A stretch of 64,000 bases of DNA from Watersipora subatra (Eukaryota > Bryozoa > Gymnolaemata > Cheilostomatida > Watersiporidae). Under the pieces are notes generated by a model, which made no database searches, was not told the DNA's origin, and was given only the letters and a program-made list of their open reading frames with translations. This document shows positions 1 to 13,900 of this stretch, in pieces. The stretch is from positions 12,549,559 to 12,613,558 of the forward strand of contig NC_088717.1 of assembly GCF_963576615.1 (NCBI RefSeq), written 5' to 3'. Within the stretch, counting starts at the first letter, position 1; each line of letters starts with the position of its first letter. A program made the translations under genes and the position numbers.

Positions 1-517
1 TGAGAGCTTTAATAAACTCAAAACTTTGAGATTTTTTAAGTTTTATTACTCATGCAAAAGCTGATGAACGCATTAAGTGATATTCATAACTGCCTCTATT
101 GCGTGGCAAATAGAGAAACCATATTATAAGCATATTATGTACTAAATAAGGAATCAAGACAACAACTCCAAACAACTCAATTCTGAGTTGCCTTCCCCGT
201 TTTTTTTCAAGGGTTCTCAATGTGAGCAAGTTAGACTTATGTAGTCATAAACTAATCAATGTATATACTGATCACTGACTAGGAACGACTCCGAAACAAG
301 CTCACAACTGCGTTTCTCAAGACCTGGTTGGTCCTTGAGCTTTTATTAATAGTTCTCAAAGATAATATTGAGTTGTCTCCTCCTGAATGCTCAGATAAAT
401 CACAGCAAGTTCAAATATGTTAACGGTCTATGTACAGTATATATTTTTTTTTTCAAAGTATGTCTGTGGATATGTGTGTCATTCTGGTTAAAGATCTTAA
501 AATCTTGATATTAAAAT

Positions 518-600
518 TCCGCGTACCGATGGATTTGAACTCACGACAAACACATCGACAAGTTTCATATCCGGATGCTCTACCATTGAGCTAGAATGTC
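518..600 (-). repeat. tRNA-derived SINE head
   Basis: Minus strand: CTAGCTCAATGGTAGAGCAT (A box) and GAGTTCAAATCC (B box) at tRNA-like spacing. The acceptor stem does not pair, so this is a SINE promoter rather than a tRNA gene. Confidence 0.65.
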
Positions 601-815
601 ATAGTTTTCATATAACGAATACACCATGCGCCTGCTAATTATTTTAGCCTTGCGTCCACAAATTATGATGCTCCTGTTCAGAAATATTTTAGGACCTAGT
701 ATATGCAACGCGATGCTTTTTCGTTTTTTTCGTTAGGGCTAATTTATTCTGCCTCACGATATCGACAATAATTTATTTTGAACTTAAAGTTTGGCGATTC
801 GTATACTGATTACAT

Positions 816-1572
816 TTAGTGGAACTTCGATTCTCGAACGCTTTAGTTTTCGGCCAAGGATTTTGAGATTTGTTTGTATCGGATCTCGAACATAAATTCG
901 GTTCTCGACCAAACTGGAATATGCGCATAGGAATGAGAACAGCTTTGAAAACAGCAAGAAACATTCGTTAACAAGCGGAGAAGCATTTTACACTTCATAT
1001 ATTCTTTACAAAAAGGGAGGAACCATCTGGGACAGCGTCTCTTCTACTGAAGGAATTTGCTAGAGAGATATCCCTCCAGTCGAGTTACCCTAAATTGTTT
1101 TGGAGGAAGATTCTCCTTTAAAGATGTGAAGTAAACGTGCCACTGCTGTTTATATTTTTATTTTTCTATGATTTTTGATGTAACTGATCTGTTGCATTTT
1201 TTGCTGTTTCATTATCAATTTCTGAAATTTTTAGTATTGTATCTGAACCTTTAATGTTTTTGATGTTTTAAGAGCCAAAAATGCAAAATGTTTACATTTT
1301 TTCCATCATTATAAATAGAAAACCTTTTATTAAAATTAAACACGGTCTATATCTACCCATTTTTATTAATAGTATGCAGTATACAGTACAGTTTATGGTG
1401 TAAAATGTTGAAAAAATACTTTGCCGAAGTTGTGTTTTTGTCTTGGAATGGATTAAACATAAATTAAATACGTAAATTTATTTTAATGGAAAACATTGGT
1501 TCGGATCTTGAACAACTCGGTTCTCTAACAACCCTCTGGAATGGATTATGTTTGAGAACCGAGGTTCTACTG
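816..1572. mobile_element. pogo/Tigger-like non-autonomous element
   Basis: The right end reads GAACCGAGGTTCTACTG followed by TA. The left end reads TAGTGGAACTTCGATTCTCG, its degraded inverse. Both subterminal regions repeat GGTTCTC and CTCGAAC words. This matches the CAGTAGAACCTCGRTTCTC ends common in pogo/Tigger elements. About 757 bp, no transposase. Confidence 0.7.
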
Positions 1573-1784
1573 TACGTTATTAAAAGATATGCTGTACGCA
1601 GCTGAAAGTTATGAAATTTCAAATTTATGGATGTTTGAAAACCTTTACAGTTGTTTTTATTTTCTCTCTTAATTCATTTCAACTACACAAAACACTTATT
1701 TCATGATATGTAGTTGGAAAGTTAGAATGACAAATGTTGTTATATGTTAAATACAAATCAATTTTCTACCTAAAAAGTTTTTAT

Positions 1785-1814
1785 TACCCGAGCAACGCCG
1801 AGTAGCACAGCTAG
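1785..1814 (+). mobile_element. Helitron 3' terminus
   Basis: TTACCCGAGCAACGCCGAGT, then AGCACAGCTAG before T: a hairpin followed by the CTAG end typical of a widespread Helitron group. The 5' end was not located; the FRMPD-like intron holds it. Confidence 0.7.
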
Positions 1815-2135
1815 TCTAGTAGTACAAACGCATGTTACTACATGAAATGTGTAAGTTTTAATATAAAAGCTTTTACATGTTATGTATCAGTACCCATCTG
1901 GACTGGTTCAAAGTTTTAATTTTTTTATAGTTATTTTAAAGTTTGATAACTTATTCAAAAAGTTGGAATGGTCACGAATATGGAATGATGAAAAAATTCA
2001 CTATCCACAATGATGTCAGCTGGCTTTACATATTGACCTTTGTATTTCGAGAGATTATGCTTAAAGATCAGTTCATAAGTTTCTAATTTGGACTCCAAAT
2101 GCTTGATGTAAAACATACGCTAGCAAAAGCCTCAC

Positions 2136-5100
2136 CTTCTGTGACACAGCGAACAACAACGGGTCGCTCACTTCCTGCCACAAAACCAAAGCCAAGCTGG
2201 GGATCTCTGCTAAGTGAAATAATGCGAGTCTCTGCGTATTCATACTCCAACTGGTTTCTTGGGTCATTGTAAGTGGAAATGTTATCATTATGGCTGCAAA
2301 AGAATGTGTGTTGTTAAACTTTTTGTGAAAAATAGCCTTGTTCTTTAACTAAGACGTTATACAAAGGTTACACAATATAAGCTAGGGGAGGACAACCCTG
2401 ACAAAAACAGAATATTTTATTGCTCTGCTCTGGTGTTTGATGAATGTAAGCACATTAAGCTATGAGTGTAGCATTCTGTGGTCAGTCTAAAAATCTTTGC
2501 TATGTAAAAACTTTTGAAGAACATTTTTAAACTGTCGAAAAAGTTCTATATGCGTCAATCATAAGTCATTTATCAACAGGTTTTTGAAGTAAGTCTTCAG
2601 CCTTTATTCCTTGTAGGACACAGCAACACCAACTGCTTTGCTGGGATAATATAATCTACTTTTTCTTGTGTTAGTAGTGTATATGTTATTAATGTTTTCA
2701 GTTCAACAATAGATAATGCTAATAAGTTATTAGGAAAACTGCAAAAAAGTGCGTTATTAAACCATTTTGAGAAGTCGCTTTGTTCTCCAACTACAAGGTG
2801 TTATACTATCATCATAGCATATAAGCAAAGTGAGAACAACTCCAACAAAAACAAAAAGTTTTGTCATTTGTCCCCCCTGATATTTGATGTAGAATAGAAT
2901 TCAAACACACTGAGCTATTAGGTGAGCATTCTAGAGTCAGTCTACATATTTGTTTACCATGCAAAAACATATGATGAACGCGTTGTTATTATTATTATGA
3001 ACATATTATTATGAAATTAATTACAATTAAATATACAATTAAATTATTTGGTTGTTCAACATATACTAATCGCAAACCATTTAAAAATGCACTATCATAC
3101 TGAGACTCGAGTCATAGTGCTGAACACAGCAACTGTTACTTGAAGCTATGCAAGTGTAATATGAAAAACTTATTATTGCATTTAAATGCAATAGGCCTAT
3201 ATATCTCTATATTACCAGCTCAACAGCTGAGCTCAAGAATACGCTATTCCTCATTGTACAGACAACCACCAATGATACAGCAATTTACTGGTACAATAAA
3301 AAAGTATGATTCGCTAAGTTACATTAGTTTTCTTTATTTGCGCTGCACTCTATCTTTACCATAATAAGAGTTGTCTTTCCTTTTTTTTAAAGCCAAAGTT
3401 GGATGTTGAAAAAAGATTGCATCATGCGAGATTCGAACTCACAGCATTCAGCTTTGTGGACCAAAGCTAATGCCTGCGCCAATCAATGTATTTTGGAAGA
3501 ATTATGAAAACAGTTATTGCGCCTGATGACCTCTCATGGTGAACTAGACCACCAGGCTACTAGTATATATAAAAGCTAATCTTAGTAGTTTGAACAGCCA
3601 TCAGGTAAGGCTACAGGTTCATTTAGCATTTTAGCTGGTCAAAAAGTTACCAGCTCTGTCATCATATTTTGATAAGTTTCCAGAAAGTTGCTCCATTTTC
3701 TCATGAGAAAATATTAAATACAAAATGAATAAAATACTAAAATAAATACTAAATACAAATAATAGATACTAAACAATATTTTTAAATACTAAGAGAGTAA
3801 GTTGACAAGACAATAGCCTTCAATTACATATCTTGTAGATCCTTGCTTAACGATTAAAAACGGATTCGAATTTAGAAAATATAACAAATAGAGTCTCGTC
3901 GGTACAAGGCAGGATTAAACTAAACAAATTGTAATTCAATTAAACTGAAGGTTGATAAACTTAGAGCAAAGATAAACACAGAATAATTAGGTGCTCATTA
4001 CACCATGTGCATGGTATGGCATCTATTACAACAGTAGAAATATTGCAATAATATGCATGGCGTGCGACAAAAGTACGTAAGTCAATATAGCTGGATGTTG
4101 ACTACTGGCAAAAGCTGAGAAGATCTTGTCATAGACCTTCAGTATACCATCTCAAGTCAGACTTGTTACTCAAGCTAAAGTTTGTTTTTAAAATCAATCT
4201 TTACTTAACAGAAAAATTAGCTTTTTCAACTGGTACAAAAATAAACTTTTAAATATTGGAAATACATCTGTGTACGAGTTGCTGAAAGTCTTGTTTACTC
4301 CTGAATGCTCAGATAGATCACAACAACTTCAGATACATTAACAATCTAGTAATATAAATACATGTTAATCATTACATGAAGTGATTAGTTTCTTGTGTGT
4401 CTATGAGAGTTTTTGTATGAGTTTCTATAACTATCTACAGAAATATATGATGATAGGGCGTTTCATTTTCTGTTGCAAAAACATTCACAACAGAACTCAG
4501 TCTATTAGCCTTAAAGGTTGACTTGCAACAAAATTCACATTACAGTTATTTGGTATCATAAGATTCACCATGTCTTACTCTGTTGTATTGTAGGTGCAAA
4601 ATATATGGGAATGTGATTACAAGCTTTTAAAAGCAAAAAAAAAACAAACATTTAATCGCAGCCACACGAGACCGCCGTAATTTCAAAACGGCTCAAATGG
4701 GACGTAGTCGTTACAAGATGGTTTCTGTTTACACTTTCATGCAACCTCAGTCGCCGAAATATTTTCACAAATATACTTCACGCATTCAATAAAACCATGT
4801 CTATTGTTTTTACTCGTCTGTTTTATCGTCATCGCTGTTACTTTTAGCACTGATATCTTATAACTTATCGTAAAAACCGTTTAACTTTTTAGCCTTAGCT
4901 CGAAGGAGTACATATCATTGTCTGATAATCATGACGAGCCTGTTGGTTACCTGTGATAATCAAAAGTGCTGCAAAAATTATTTGCGAAGTATTGGGTCAC
5001 ACGATCAGATTACGACTTTACAATTGAATAACGCCGAAACAAAACTGTAAAGTAGCGAGCATCTATATTTGATACGGGGTCTTTGGTAAAACCCGAAGCG

Positions 5101-6476
5101 TTTCTGATAAACTAGTGTTACGATAAGTTTTATATTGAGCTTTTTATTGGCCTTTCAATTCACGTGACAACATCACGTGACAAGACAATAACCAAACTGT
5201 AATGAATACGTCATCGAAATAAAGAGATTCCAATCTACGGCGGCTTTTCGTTTTTGAGCGTTAAAGAGCTTGTAATCACATTCCCACACATTTGGCACCT
5301 ACTACACAACAGAGTAAGACAAGGTGAATCTTTTGATACCAAATAACTGTAATGTGAATTTTGTTGCAAGTCAACCTTTAAATCTAAATTTTTTATAAAG
5401 TTTTCAGTTATCAGCAAGTCTATTACTGCTGTTTGATATTTTTTATTTATAATATCTTATTTCTTACTTGGATGTAACAAATTGCTGACTTTGAAACATT
5501 TAAATATAAACATCTATTACAAACTAATACCCAAACCCTTGATAGTTAATTTCCAGTCAAACCTTTCCATAAAAAAGTTAACACATGACTTGTATGTTGA
5601 GGCGGTTGCATGTTGGAGCAAATGATCCTATAAGAATCCCTTATATCCCGTTTAATTCTTTCTAAAGTCAAAAAGTTAACAATACATTCTGCAAGAACTA
5701 ACATTTTGTATGTAAACAGCCACATCACACAAAACCATTTAAAATAAAAGAATAAAGCAGTACTATACGAAAAAAAATCATTGAAGTAATAATTTGTAAA
5801 TAGAGCCATTGATTGTGACTTTAGAGAAATGAGAACAGAATTCTTTTTGGGTAGAATCAGCGATAGAAATATGTAACTTAACTTGCAATAATATACATAA
5901 ATAAATATAAATTTTATCTATCTTGAATAAAAAAATCTATATTTGGTTATTGTTCTAAATTATATTTTTGATTTAGGTTAAGCTTTTTTATTTGTAATTG
6001 GTTGAAAAATTGTGGATTTCATATTTAACAAGTTTTTGTATATAAACTTATATTTGTTCAGATCTTGTATGTCAAGACTTTGGCACATAAGGATGGTCAC
6101 AAGCCAAAGTTTTCCTTTATACGTGCCTAAACATGTCTGACAGTCAACCAACACGGCGGTACTTGTTATCAGAACAAAAGACAACTGTTACCAAATATAA
6201 CATCTTTTATATGCACAATACTTTTTTAAAACCTTCTAGCTAATTAAAGTCAGCATAAGGTAGATTCTAAATATTTGTTTTCAAATGCTGATTAAATTGT
6301 AAACCAAACAACGTATTCACTAAAGATGGTTGCATACTTACTTCATATAGTAGAGTCGTCCATCCTTGTCAATTGCTGATTCCCATCCAGGTGGCAGCCC
6401 TGCCTGATCAAAGCTGCCATTAGAGCTGTGAGTAATGCTGCCACGTAGTCCATCCAGACTTTCTTCATTCTCATGG
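2136..6476 (-). CDS. FRMPD-like (FERM and PDZ domain) scaffold gene, two internal exons encoding WW and PDZ
   Basis: Two minus-strand exons join in frame. The first (6342-6476, 135 bp) lies between an acceptor ending TTGTAG and a donor GTAAGT. It encodes a serine-rich lead-in and the first half of a WW domain, LPPGWESAIDKDGRLYYMN. The second (2136-2293, 158 bp) runs from an acceptor TTGCAG to a donor GTGAGG. It completes the WW domain (NHNDNISTYNDPR) and starts a PDZ domain with the carboxylate-binding loop region DPQLGFGFVAGSERPVVVR. The junction codon AA|C gives the Asn of YYMN. The second WW tryptophan is replaced by Tyr; from memory, FRMPD4-type proteins also lack it. WW followed directly by PDZ and this GFGF loop are typical of the FRMPD1/3/4 family, submembrane scaffolds linking signalling complexes to the cytoskeleton. 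The second exon ends in phase 1. The rest of PDZ, FERM and the C-terminus should lie left of the window. I found no N-terminal exon. Confidence 0.82.
2294..4510. other. FRMPD-like intron, left part
   Basis: AT-rich intron DNA between the WW and PDZ exons holding the SINE at 3.4 kb. Otherwise nothing recognisable. Confidence 0.6.
3400..3575 (-). repeat. tRNA-derived SINE, family with ACTAGTAGCCTGGTGGTCTA head
   Basis: Minus strand: head TAGTAGCCTGGTGGTCTAGT, then GGCGCAGGCATTAGCTTTGG and B-box-like GAGTTCGAATCTCGC, tail toward poly-A/T. Related copy at 23695-23905. Confidence 0.65.
4515..5377. mobile_element. foldback element with about 130-bp inverted ends and TTAA flanks
   Basis: The left arm begins AGGTTGACTTGCAACAAAAT after TTAA (4511-4514). 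The right arm ends with its reverse complement before TTAA (5378-5381). Arms extend to about 4640 and from 5260 inward, matching over most positions. TTAA duplication suggests a non-autonomous piggyBac-type element. The open frame on the right arm is not a gene. Confidence 0.8.
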
Positions 6477-9400
6477 CTACAAGTAGACAACATAGTCATA
6501 AAAAACTCACACACTCCTTGGTGCTTCCATATCGAAAAACCAGATTAACTGCATGTCAGTCTACAAACACAAAAGACTTTTATAATCTCTAGGTTCATCT
6601 AACTACCAATGTGACAGGCGATGTGACAGGTGATCTGAAAAGTGCCTTGGTACAGCTAAAATTGGTGCTAATTACATTAGCTTAGCTGCAGCATGTAGCA
6701 AAAAGAAAATTTGGGTTTAAACGAATTTTTTTGAACAACTTAGAAAAAAAAACTGCATAAAATGTGTGTTACAAGCACCATAATAGTATTTAATTGTAGA
6801 TTTATATTGAATTTCACAACTGTCAAGAGCAAAGGATTATGCGTGGGTTTAACACTTTTTGTGGGCTTTTGCTGAGCCTTCATGGTAAAGTTGAATTTAG
6901 TAGCCTAGTAGTGTTTAACAGTGTCTACCGTTGGTGAGTTATCATACAGCAATAGTCTAGTGATACCCGAGTGCGCCAGTACCAGCGATCGGTGCTGGGC
7001 CAACATGTAGATCATGTTTCCATAGGGCAGTACAGTAGCGTAGTGGTCGGGCGTCAAACATTTCTGCATATGAGGCAACGAGAGAGCAAGACCTAGGCAC
7101 GCGGGCGCGCGAGTATGACAGAGCCGGTCGCTAAAATCAATTCTATGCCACAAAGATGGTGCATTACATGGGTGTTTTGCTTCCAAGCAGCAATACTGAG
7201 ATCCAGCAGAATGAGAGCAACACAGCTGTTTGTGATGGCATTGCAGCGCCATTTGGAGACGTGTCATTACGCTAAAACTGTATGGGAATTTAGTAATTGT
7301 CATCTCCAGTGTGATTCAACCTTCCCAGCCTCAAATCAAAAAGACTTTTTTATGTAACTCGAATACAGCCTTTAATGCCCCATTGCGCTATGACTACGCA
7401 TTTCTGACTGCTGGGCTGCTGAGATTACAACTTTTGTTTGAATGTATCCGTCAGGAATTGTTATGAGCTGCAGTCATAAAACATGAAAATCTTCAATATA
7501 TGATCTCACCGCTCACTTACAAATCGATTCATAAAACAATGTAGTATTAGCTCGTTTCAGATTCTATATTCATTAAATGTTGAATTTGTAAGTAAACTAA
7601 CTGTAAGTATTTACTCAACAATCAACTTTCATGTAGGTCTGTACGTGACTGTTCAATATATCACCTTCTATATACATTGTAAAGTTTACATCAGTAAATA
7701 TTAGCACATATTGTCTTGTTAAGAAAACCATCAGCTGAGCGGTGCTAATGTCAACACATAGTCTAGGAGCAATTAGTGAATCAACTGCGGTTAGCCGACA
7801 GATCTCAGCAGGTTCTCCTTTCTAGGGATGTAAGCACTATCGTAGTTTTGCCTGAAGAATATATTTTGCAGAGAATTTCAGTTAAAGGCAGCATTAATTA
7901 GCAGACTTGGCAAAAATTGCACACGCTCACAGTATAACTATAGTTAGTGCTAAATTCTAAATGTGCTGATATCTAATCTTTGTGTTGGTGTTTTTCTGTT
8001 TTGTTCGCAAGCATAATTTTCTTTAAAATAATTCTGAAAAAAACATCAAAATTTCAAGATTAAAGTTTAATTTAGACAAAATTTGATATTGTTGAAGGGC
8101 TTGTTTAACTGCTTTGACATCAAAACTTGCCTAAAAACAACAAAAATAAAACAGCTCACTGCAAACCTTTGAACTTATGAGTATAGTTTCAAGACACGGT
8201 ACTCTTAAATCAAATCTTACCATAATCAGCCCTCTCTGTGACTAACACCTAACTAGAACCTAAACGCAGTCATATCAAATCAATTCTGACCATACAGAGA
8301 CAGTGTTTGCTGTTTGGCAACATGTTGCCACGGAAACGAGTAGCGAAGCTGAGTTATTAGTATTACAAGATAGAAATGGGATCATTAGGATTACGATGGT
8401 TTCCTAGAGGTAAGACTCAACAATGCTGGTAGAAAGGACGTAATGTAGTCTTTGATGGGCGATGAAAGCTGAATCTATGCTTCTGCCAAGATGCTAATAT
8501 CCGTGTTAATGTAGGAACCAGGCTCGTGCCAAGATTGTGATTCTGTAGATGGCTATATAATTGTTGCAAATATTTGGAGGACAATAGCTATCTGGCATCT
8601 ATTCTTCTAGCGTTGAGTACTTTTAACTTTATCTCTGCTGTCTCGTGCATTTTCATATGCATGGTCATGGGCTAGGAGCATATAGTGCTGCGGTTAGACA
8701 GCTGGGGCTGAGACACTTTCAGTCTTAAAAGCTTTTAAATAAAACTTGCTTCGTTTATGATAGCCTATATTAAGTTTGGGGTATTTAAAAGCATTATATC
8801 ACAGCCTGTTAGCAACCAATATTATTAACAGGTTGAAAGCTTTTAACAAGTTTAAAAATTTAATTTTTATCCAAGTGTGTCAAGCAGATTTTAAAAGAAA
8901 CTCAATCACATTTTATGGTTCATGCGTATAAAATATACATTGGGAGGGTTAAAGGTATTTTTTCCAATTGCGGGCTATACATTGCGGGTGGCTCTATTGT
9001 TTGTACAGTCATGTATTTTTATATACATATACTTCAACAGTCTCTCTGTTGTTTGTACAGGTATTTTCAAATAATGAAGTCTACTTGCAGCCACTGTTTC
9101 TATCATATTATTAAAAGAATTTCTATCTTAGTATCGATGAGGTTCTTGTGTACTGGCATGAGTAGATTAGGAAGCTCAGAAAAGTTTGTCTAGGTCACAA
9201 CCTTCCAGTCAGCTAAATAATTTTGGCATTGGCCAATAAATTAGTATACTAATAAAATTCTTCATCACAGTAGGTTTAAATATTGTCGGCCAATATCTTC
9301 AATATCTGTGAGCTAGCTAATCATGCAGCTTATACCTTATGATAAGTTGACTACATACAATAGTGTCAACATTCATAGTTTAGTGTTTTCCTGGAGGATA

Positions 9401-9485
9401 AAAATTATGACCTCTTTTAAGCTGAAAAGTCAAGGCTACTTAAGAGAATATTGGTTGGCTTATGCACAAAATGGTCATCACCCTG
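6477..9485. other. no gene recognised; one GC-rich patch
   Basis: It should contain the upstream intron or promoter of the FRMPD-like gene. A patch at 6905-7360 is open on both strands and richer in GC (GCACGCGGGCGCGCGAG near 7097), but neither translation resembles a known protein. Confidence 0.4.
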
Positions 9486-9850
9486 CGTATGTTTATTGGT
9501 CAATATTTAGACACAAAAGCCGATCTCAAATTTCAAACAAACCCATAATCTAATGCAGTTATGACAACGACAACAACAACAACAACAACAACAAAATCAA
9601 AAACAACAACAACAACAGCAAAAACAACAACAACAAAATGTTCTGAAGTTAGAAACACAATTAAAGAGCAGTTCTCACACTGAGAGTGATACTAAGGGTG
9701 AATAGTTGAGATGAGATTATATTATATTGAAATTGACCTGATGAACTGTAGAAAGTGTAACACAAACTCCCAAAATACTGGTTACTTAGTGTTGAGCAGA
9801 AAGTACAGTGTGTGCTGTAGAGGTTGATTTAACCAGTCAAGAAACAAGAA
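9486..9850 (+). repeat. dispersed repeat, copy A
   Basis: It shares TGTTTATTGGT, AAACAAACCATAATCTAA-like words, CAGTTCTCACAC, TTATATTGAAATTGAC and AAGTACAGTGTG in the same order with 17867-18165. Family unknown. Confidence 0.6.
9558..9640 (+). repeat. (CAA)n microsatellite
   Basis: About 25 imperfect ACA/CAA units within a dispersed repeat. The related copy at 17.9 kb has only a short CAA run. Confidence 0.9.
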
Positions 9851-10682
9851 ACGTATTTAGTCTCTCCGTTCACTCAGATGGTAGTCTAGTGAGGGCATAT
9901 AATAATCGTACACATTTAAGATTATGATATATTGAATAAAATTAGATTTAAAATAAAATAATTTTTGTATATAGTAAGATTATTTTGGTTTTAGAACTCT
10001 CCGGGCAAACAGTGATTGTATAGCAAACTATCAAGTCATGCTTTCATTCTGTATTTGCCCTCGGGGCAGCTCAGAGAAGGAGAATAAAGTGGAGATACGT
10101 ATATTTTTTTTAAGCATGGGTACCTGTTGACAAGGTGATAATGATCCACACTTAGTTCAAATGATAACTACAAGCACACAAATATGAAGCAAAAGACTCT
10201 GAAAAGGAAGTAGTGATACACACAGATAGGGATAATACAAACTATATCCCTAATATCGCAATCACCTCCAACATTCTTTTCATAGTTTTACTAATTAATG
10301 ATTTACCAAATTTTTTTTAACAAAGCATCCTTTGTCAAAGTTCAAAAGAGCTACAGGCATGACACTGCTGGTAGATACAACAGAATGTCACTTCTCTATG
10401 AGACTAAATTCCAATCACTGCTGCAGTTAATTTTTTTATAGAAGTTATTTTTGTTGAAGTGAACCTAACAAGTCTTTTAAATCTTGCATCATCAGAGAGC
10501 TCAGACAAAAAGCTTCTGATTGGCTTAGGGCTTCAGAAGTAACCAGACAAAATATGTCAGTCCAGAAATCAAAAGCATATATACTCTGTATTTTCCAGGC
10601 GGTATGTGCTTTTGATAATGTAAATCATTTTTTATTATGTATGTAGTAACAATAAAATATCTACAAAATAATTATTGCATTC

Positions 10683-10798
10683 TAAACCATCAGCAAACTT
10701 AATTCAATCTTCATTGAATATGGTGTACCTAAAAATTTCTGCTATGCTTGGGTACAATGTAGTCAATGAAGATTGAATCAATTTTGCGGATGGTTTAA
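10683..10798. repeat. short foldback element
   Basis: TAAACCATCAGCAAACTTAA / TTCAATCTTCATTGA at the left is inverted at the right (TCAATGAAGATTGAA, GCGGATGGTTTA). About 116 bp in all. Confidence 0.6.
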
Positions 10799-10920
10799 AT
10801 TATAATACATATTGTTATTGCTATTGTTGTTTAATCAGTTCATCTTAGCGACTAGCAAAATGAAAAAAATCCCGAGTACATTGTTTAGTTTTTAACTATT
10901 GACACAAAGGATTAAATTTT

Positions 10921-10977
10921 CAGCTATGAAGTATGTTTTCTATAAACATACTTCATAGAAAACATACTTCGTAGCTA
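10921..10977. repeat. nested palindrome
   Basis: AGCTATGAAGTATGTTTTCT is followed by its inverse, and AAACATACTTC occurs twice more. A compact hairpin of about 57 bp. Confidence 0.65.
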
Positions 10978-13900
10978 CTTCACATTTAGTGGGAATCCAG
11001 CCTAAATGTCGGGTTTTTTCTTAAATAATAAATATCAATGGATCAAAAAATGAGTATTCAAGCTCCATATGGACTTTACATAAAATGTATAGACAAGCAT
11101 ACAATATACACATATGTACTTCAGATAGTAGTATTCACAAATGTATTCCATTCTGTACTCTTCATTTTAAACCTGATAGGGTTCAGTAAGTATCTCAAAA
11201 CTGAATTTCATTGTCAAAACTTGTATCTTACCTAACCATTTCTACTAGTAGCCTTTTTAGCATATAACTGTATATGCTGCTACATGATCTGACGAAGGCT
11301 ACGAAAGCCAAGTATAGCAAGAATATAGCTATATAAACAGCTCAAGACCATGAGCCAGCTCTTATTACTAGCAAATTTAAATGCCGCACCAACTCTCAGA
11401 CCTTTAACCTCTGACCTTGCCACTAAGTATGAAAATCCTGCAAAATGAGAGCCATAGATAAATTTTAAGCAAATCATAGTGAGTAATTACAATTTATTTT
11501 AATTAGCATATCTTTTTGTTCATTGTAATGATTTATTGTAGGTACTTTGGCTATCGAACATTTGGTTGGTCAAGCGATTCAATAGACATCGACAGAATTC
11601 TCTTATTAACTAATAAGTAGTTTTACCTCTTTTCTTTCTAACTAAGAGCAACCAACTAGTAATGCGATCCTTTGGGAACGACTCATAGTCAATCAAGCCA
11701 AAGAGGTTTTTGCTCACTTGTTCTGCTCAGTTATTTAAAGCAATGGTCTCAACTCACCCGACCATAGAGCAACGTCGTAACAGGGTATCAGCATTTAGTA
11801 TCCCTTTATTGTTCCCTTTCCTACCAACATCTGACACTCCAGATCAGTTTCCAAAAAACATAGTCTGAGATTCTTTACCTGCCTTCACACACTACTGATT
11901 TGGCCTAGTTATCATGTTGCACTGTACTCTCTTGTGAAGGAGGGATACCAGGTGACATTCCTGGTAAAGACTCCTTTTCCAACAGCCATTTTTAGGGCTG
12001 CCTTCTTACTCAGTGTTTACTAAAAAGTCTTCTATATATTAAAAAAGCCTATGGCTTTTGAAATGACAGAAATATATAGTTTTTGTTTTTACATAAATGC
12101 TCGATTCAGCCAAAACCTTTTTAGATAATGCACTCTTAATCATAAGTGTGAACCTTGTGGAACATAAAATGCTTGTATTAAATAAATAACTACTTTACCA
12201 AAGATATAGTTTAATTGTGGTCTAAAATATCAACTTGACTTGCTAGTGTTAGTTGTTTTCATATGCATGCCATGATCATTTCATGTCTCACAACTTTTAT
12301 GAGGTGAAGCACAACTTGACAAGTATTCTACAACCAACAGAGAGAGTTAATGTGCAGGTGCTTTTATGGTTGAGAATCTGGGTCAAAATTAGCCAAAGTC
12401 TGATGGTTTCATGATAGCTTTATGCACGTGAGTTCATTTGAATTTTCAGTACAAGATGGTGAAGTACCGTGTCACGTGCTCAAGAGAAAGCCACGGTAAG
12501 GCTGAGTAGCGTGACAGCTGTTAATGTACGTTTAAGATTTGCGTTAAGAAGTGGAAGAAGAGACGTTGAAAGGCAATGAGAGGCGGTGCGCTGAGCAATC
12601 AGTGTAACAACGAGATCTAATTACAATTCCAAGGGAATTCCAATAATTGTGTATGTCTAGATCAATATGAGTTGAAGACAATGAAAGTATATGCTCTGTC
12701 TATTAACAAGGAAAACTACAACAGATCAATACATTGACAGTAAGTAGCGTAGGTAATCCAACTTTTTGTCACAGAGATGATGAGCTAATCATAAACCAAT
12801 CTTGTTCATTTCACTGGCCATGCTCAACTTTTCTAGCTCTTTACTTTACTTTTCTGTCCTACCATACCAGCAGCAGGAAAGGACATTCTTCTTACAGAAA
12901 TCTATACTAAAACTTGTTTACTGCTGATCACGAATTCCAGCTCACCGCACTTCCACCAATCACATCACAAAATTGTTGACCGTATTGCCTTATTCCACAC
13001 TTGCGCTTTTCTGCATCTCTGTTACAGGTTTCAAGATACTGTGTAAACTATGCCCAGGATATCTGAATTTATTCTTCTACACATATGACAAACATCATTT
13101 TCTATTTTTTAATACTAAAATACTACATCCACCATCGAATGTTTCAGTTTACGAACTTTCTGTTGCTAAAACCTATAATTCACTATTCTAACCCTCCACA
13201 ATACTATTAGATTATTATCTTTTTAAAAACTTTTGTTCAACTTATTCAATAGTTTTCTAATTTCTGTCTTCTCATTTTCGTTTTGGCATGCAATGAAAAA
13301 CATCACATTCGTTGATGATTTGCTAATGCCAATAAAAAGCCATCTATAAGCACTAGCTTGCGGGTTTCAAGCCTATGTTTGGTATTATTGGACCCTTGGA
13401 AACCAACCCGTCTTATCTTTAATCTGGTCTGTCAACTTCAATGCACTTTCATGGTGGATAAAAGCATGATTTACCAAAGTTGATACATGAAGACACAAAA
13501 GTGAGCATAAATCAGTAATGAGATGTATCGGTTATGGTTACTGTCAACTACAAAGCATTCATGCAGTTTGCTCTATTGGTCTTCGCTGAAATAAAATTAG
13601 TTATTTCCTGTTCTCTTTTGAACCTAGAATGAGGCCTAAGGAATGAGAGAAGAAATGTCTTAGACAATAAGGAAAAGTGCAACTAAGTGTAGGCGCAAGG
13701 CTTTCTCCCTAAAGATATAAAATTACGAAGACCAAGACGGAAGCCTCATTAGATACAGAAATGACCTCACTCAACTTCCTCTACACGCATTCATACTGGT
13801 AGTCACTATGTTTTTTTCATTGCGCAATTGATGATACAGATCTGGAATTGTGCACACGTTGAATTGCTGTCTGACAAGCGTTTTGATCGACACTCACTTG

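Noticed and set aside
518..600. A tRNA gene on the minus strand
   Set aside because: A and B boxes are present but the acceptor and anticodon arms do not pair; it is a SINE head.
6905..7357. Overlapping long open frames on both strands (132 and 80 residues)
   Set aside because: The patch is GC-richer, which lengthens frames by chance; neither translation shows domain structure, splice context or a familiar motif.
12448..12495. Mini-exon YKMVKYRVTCSRESH between TTTCAG and GGTAAGG
   Set aside because: Only 46 nt with no neighbouring exon; such splice-like pairs occur by chance in 64 kb.
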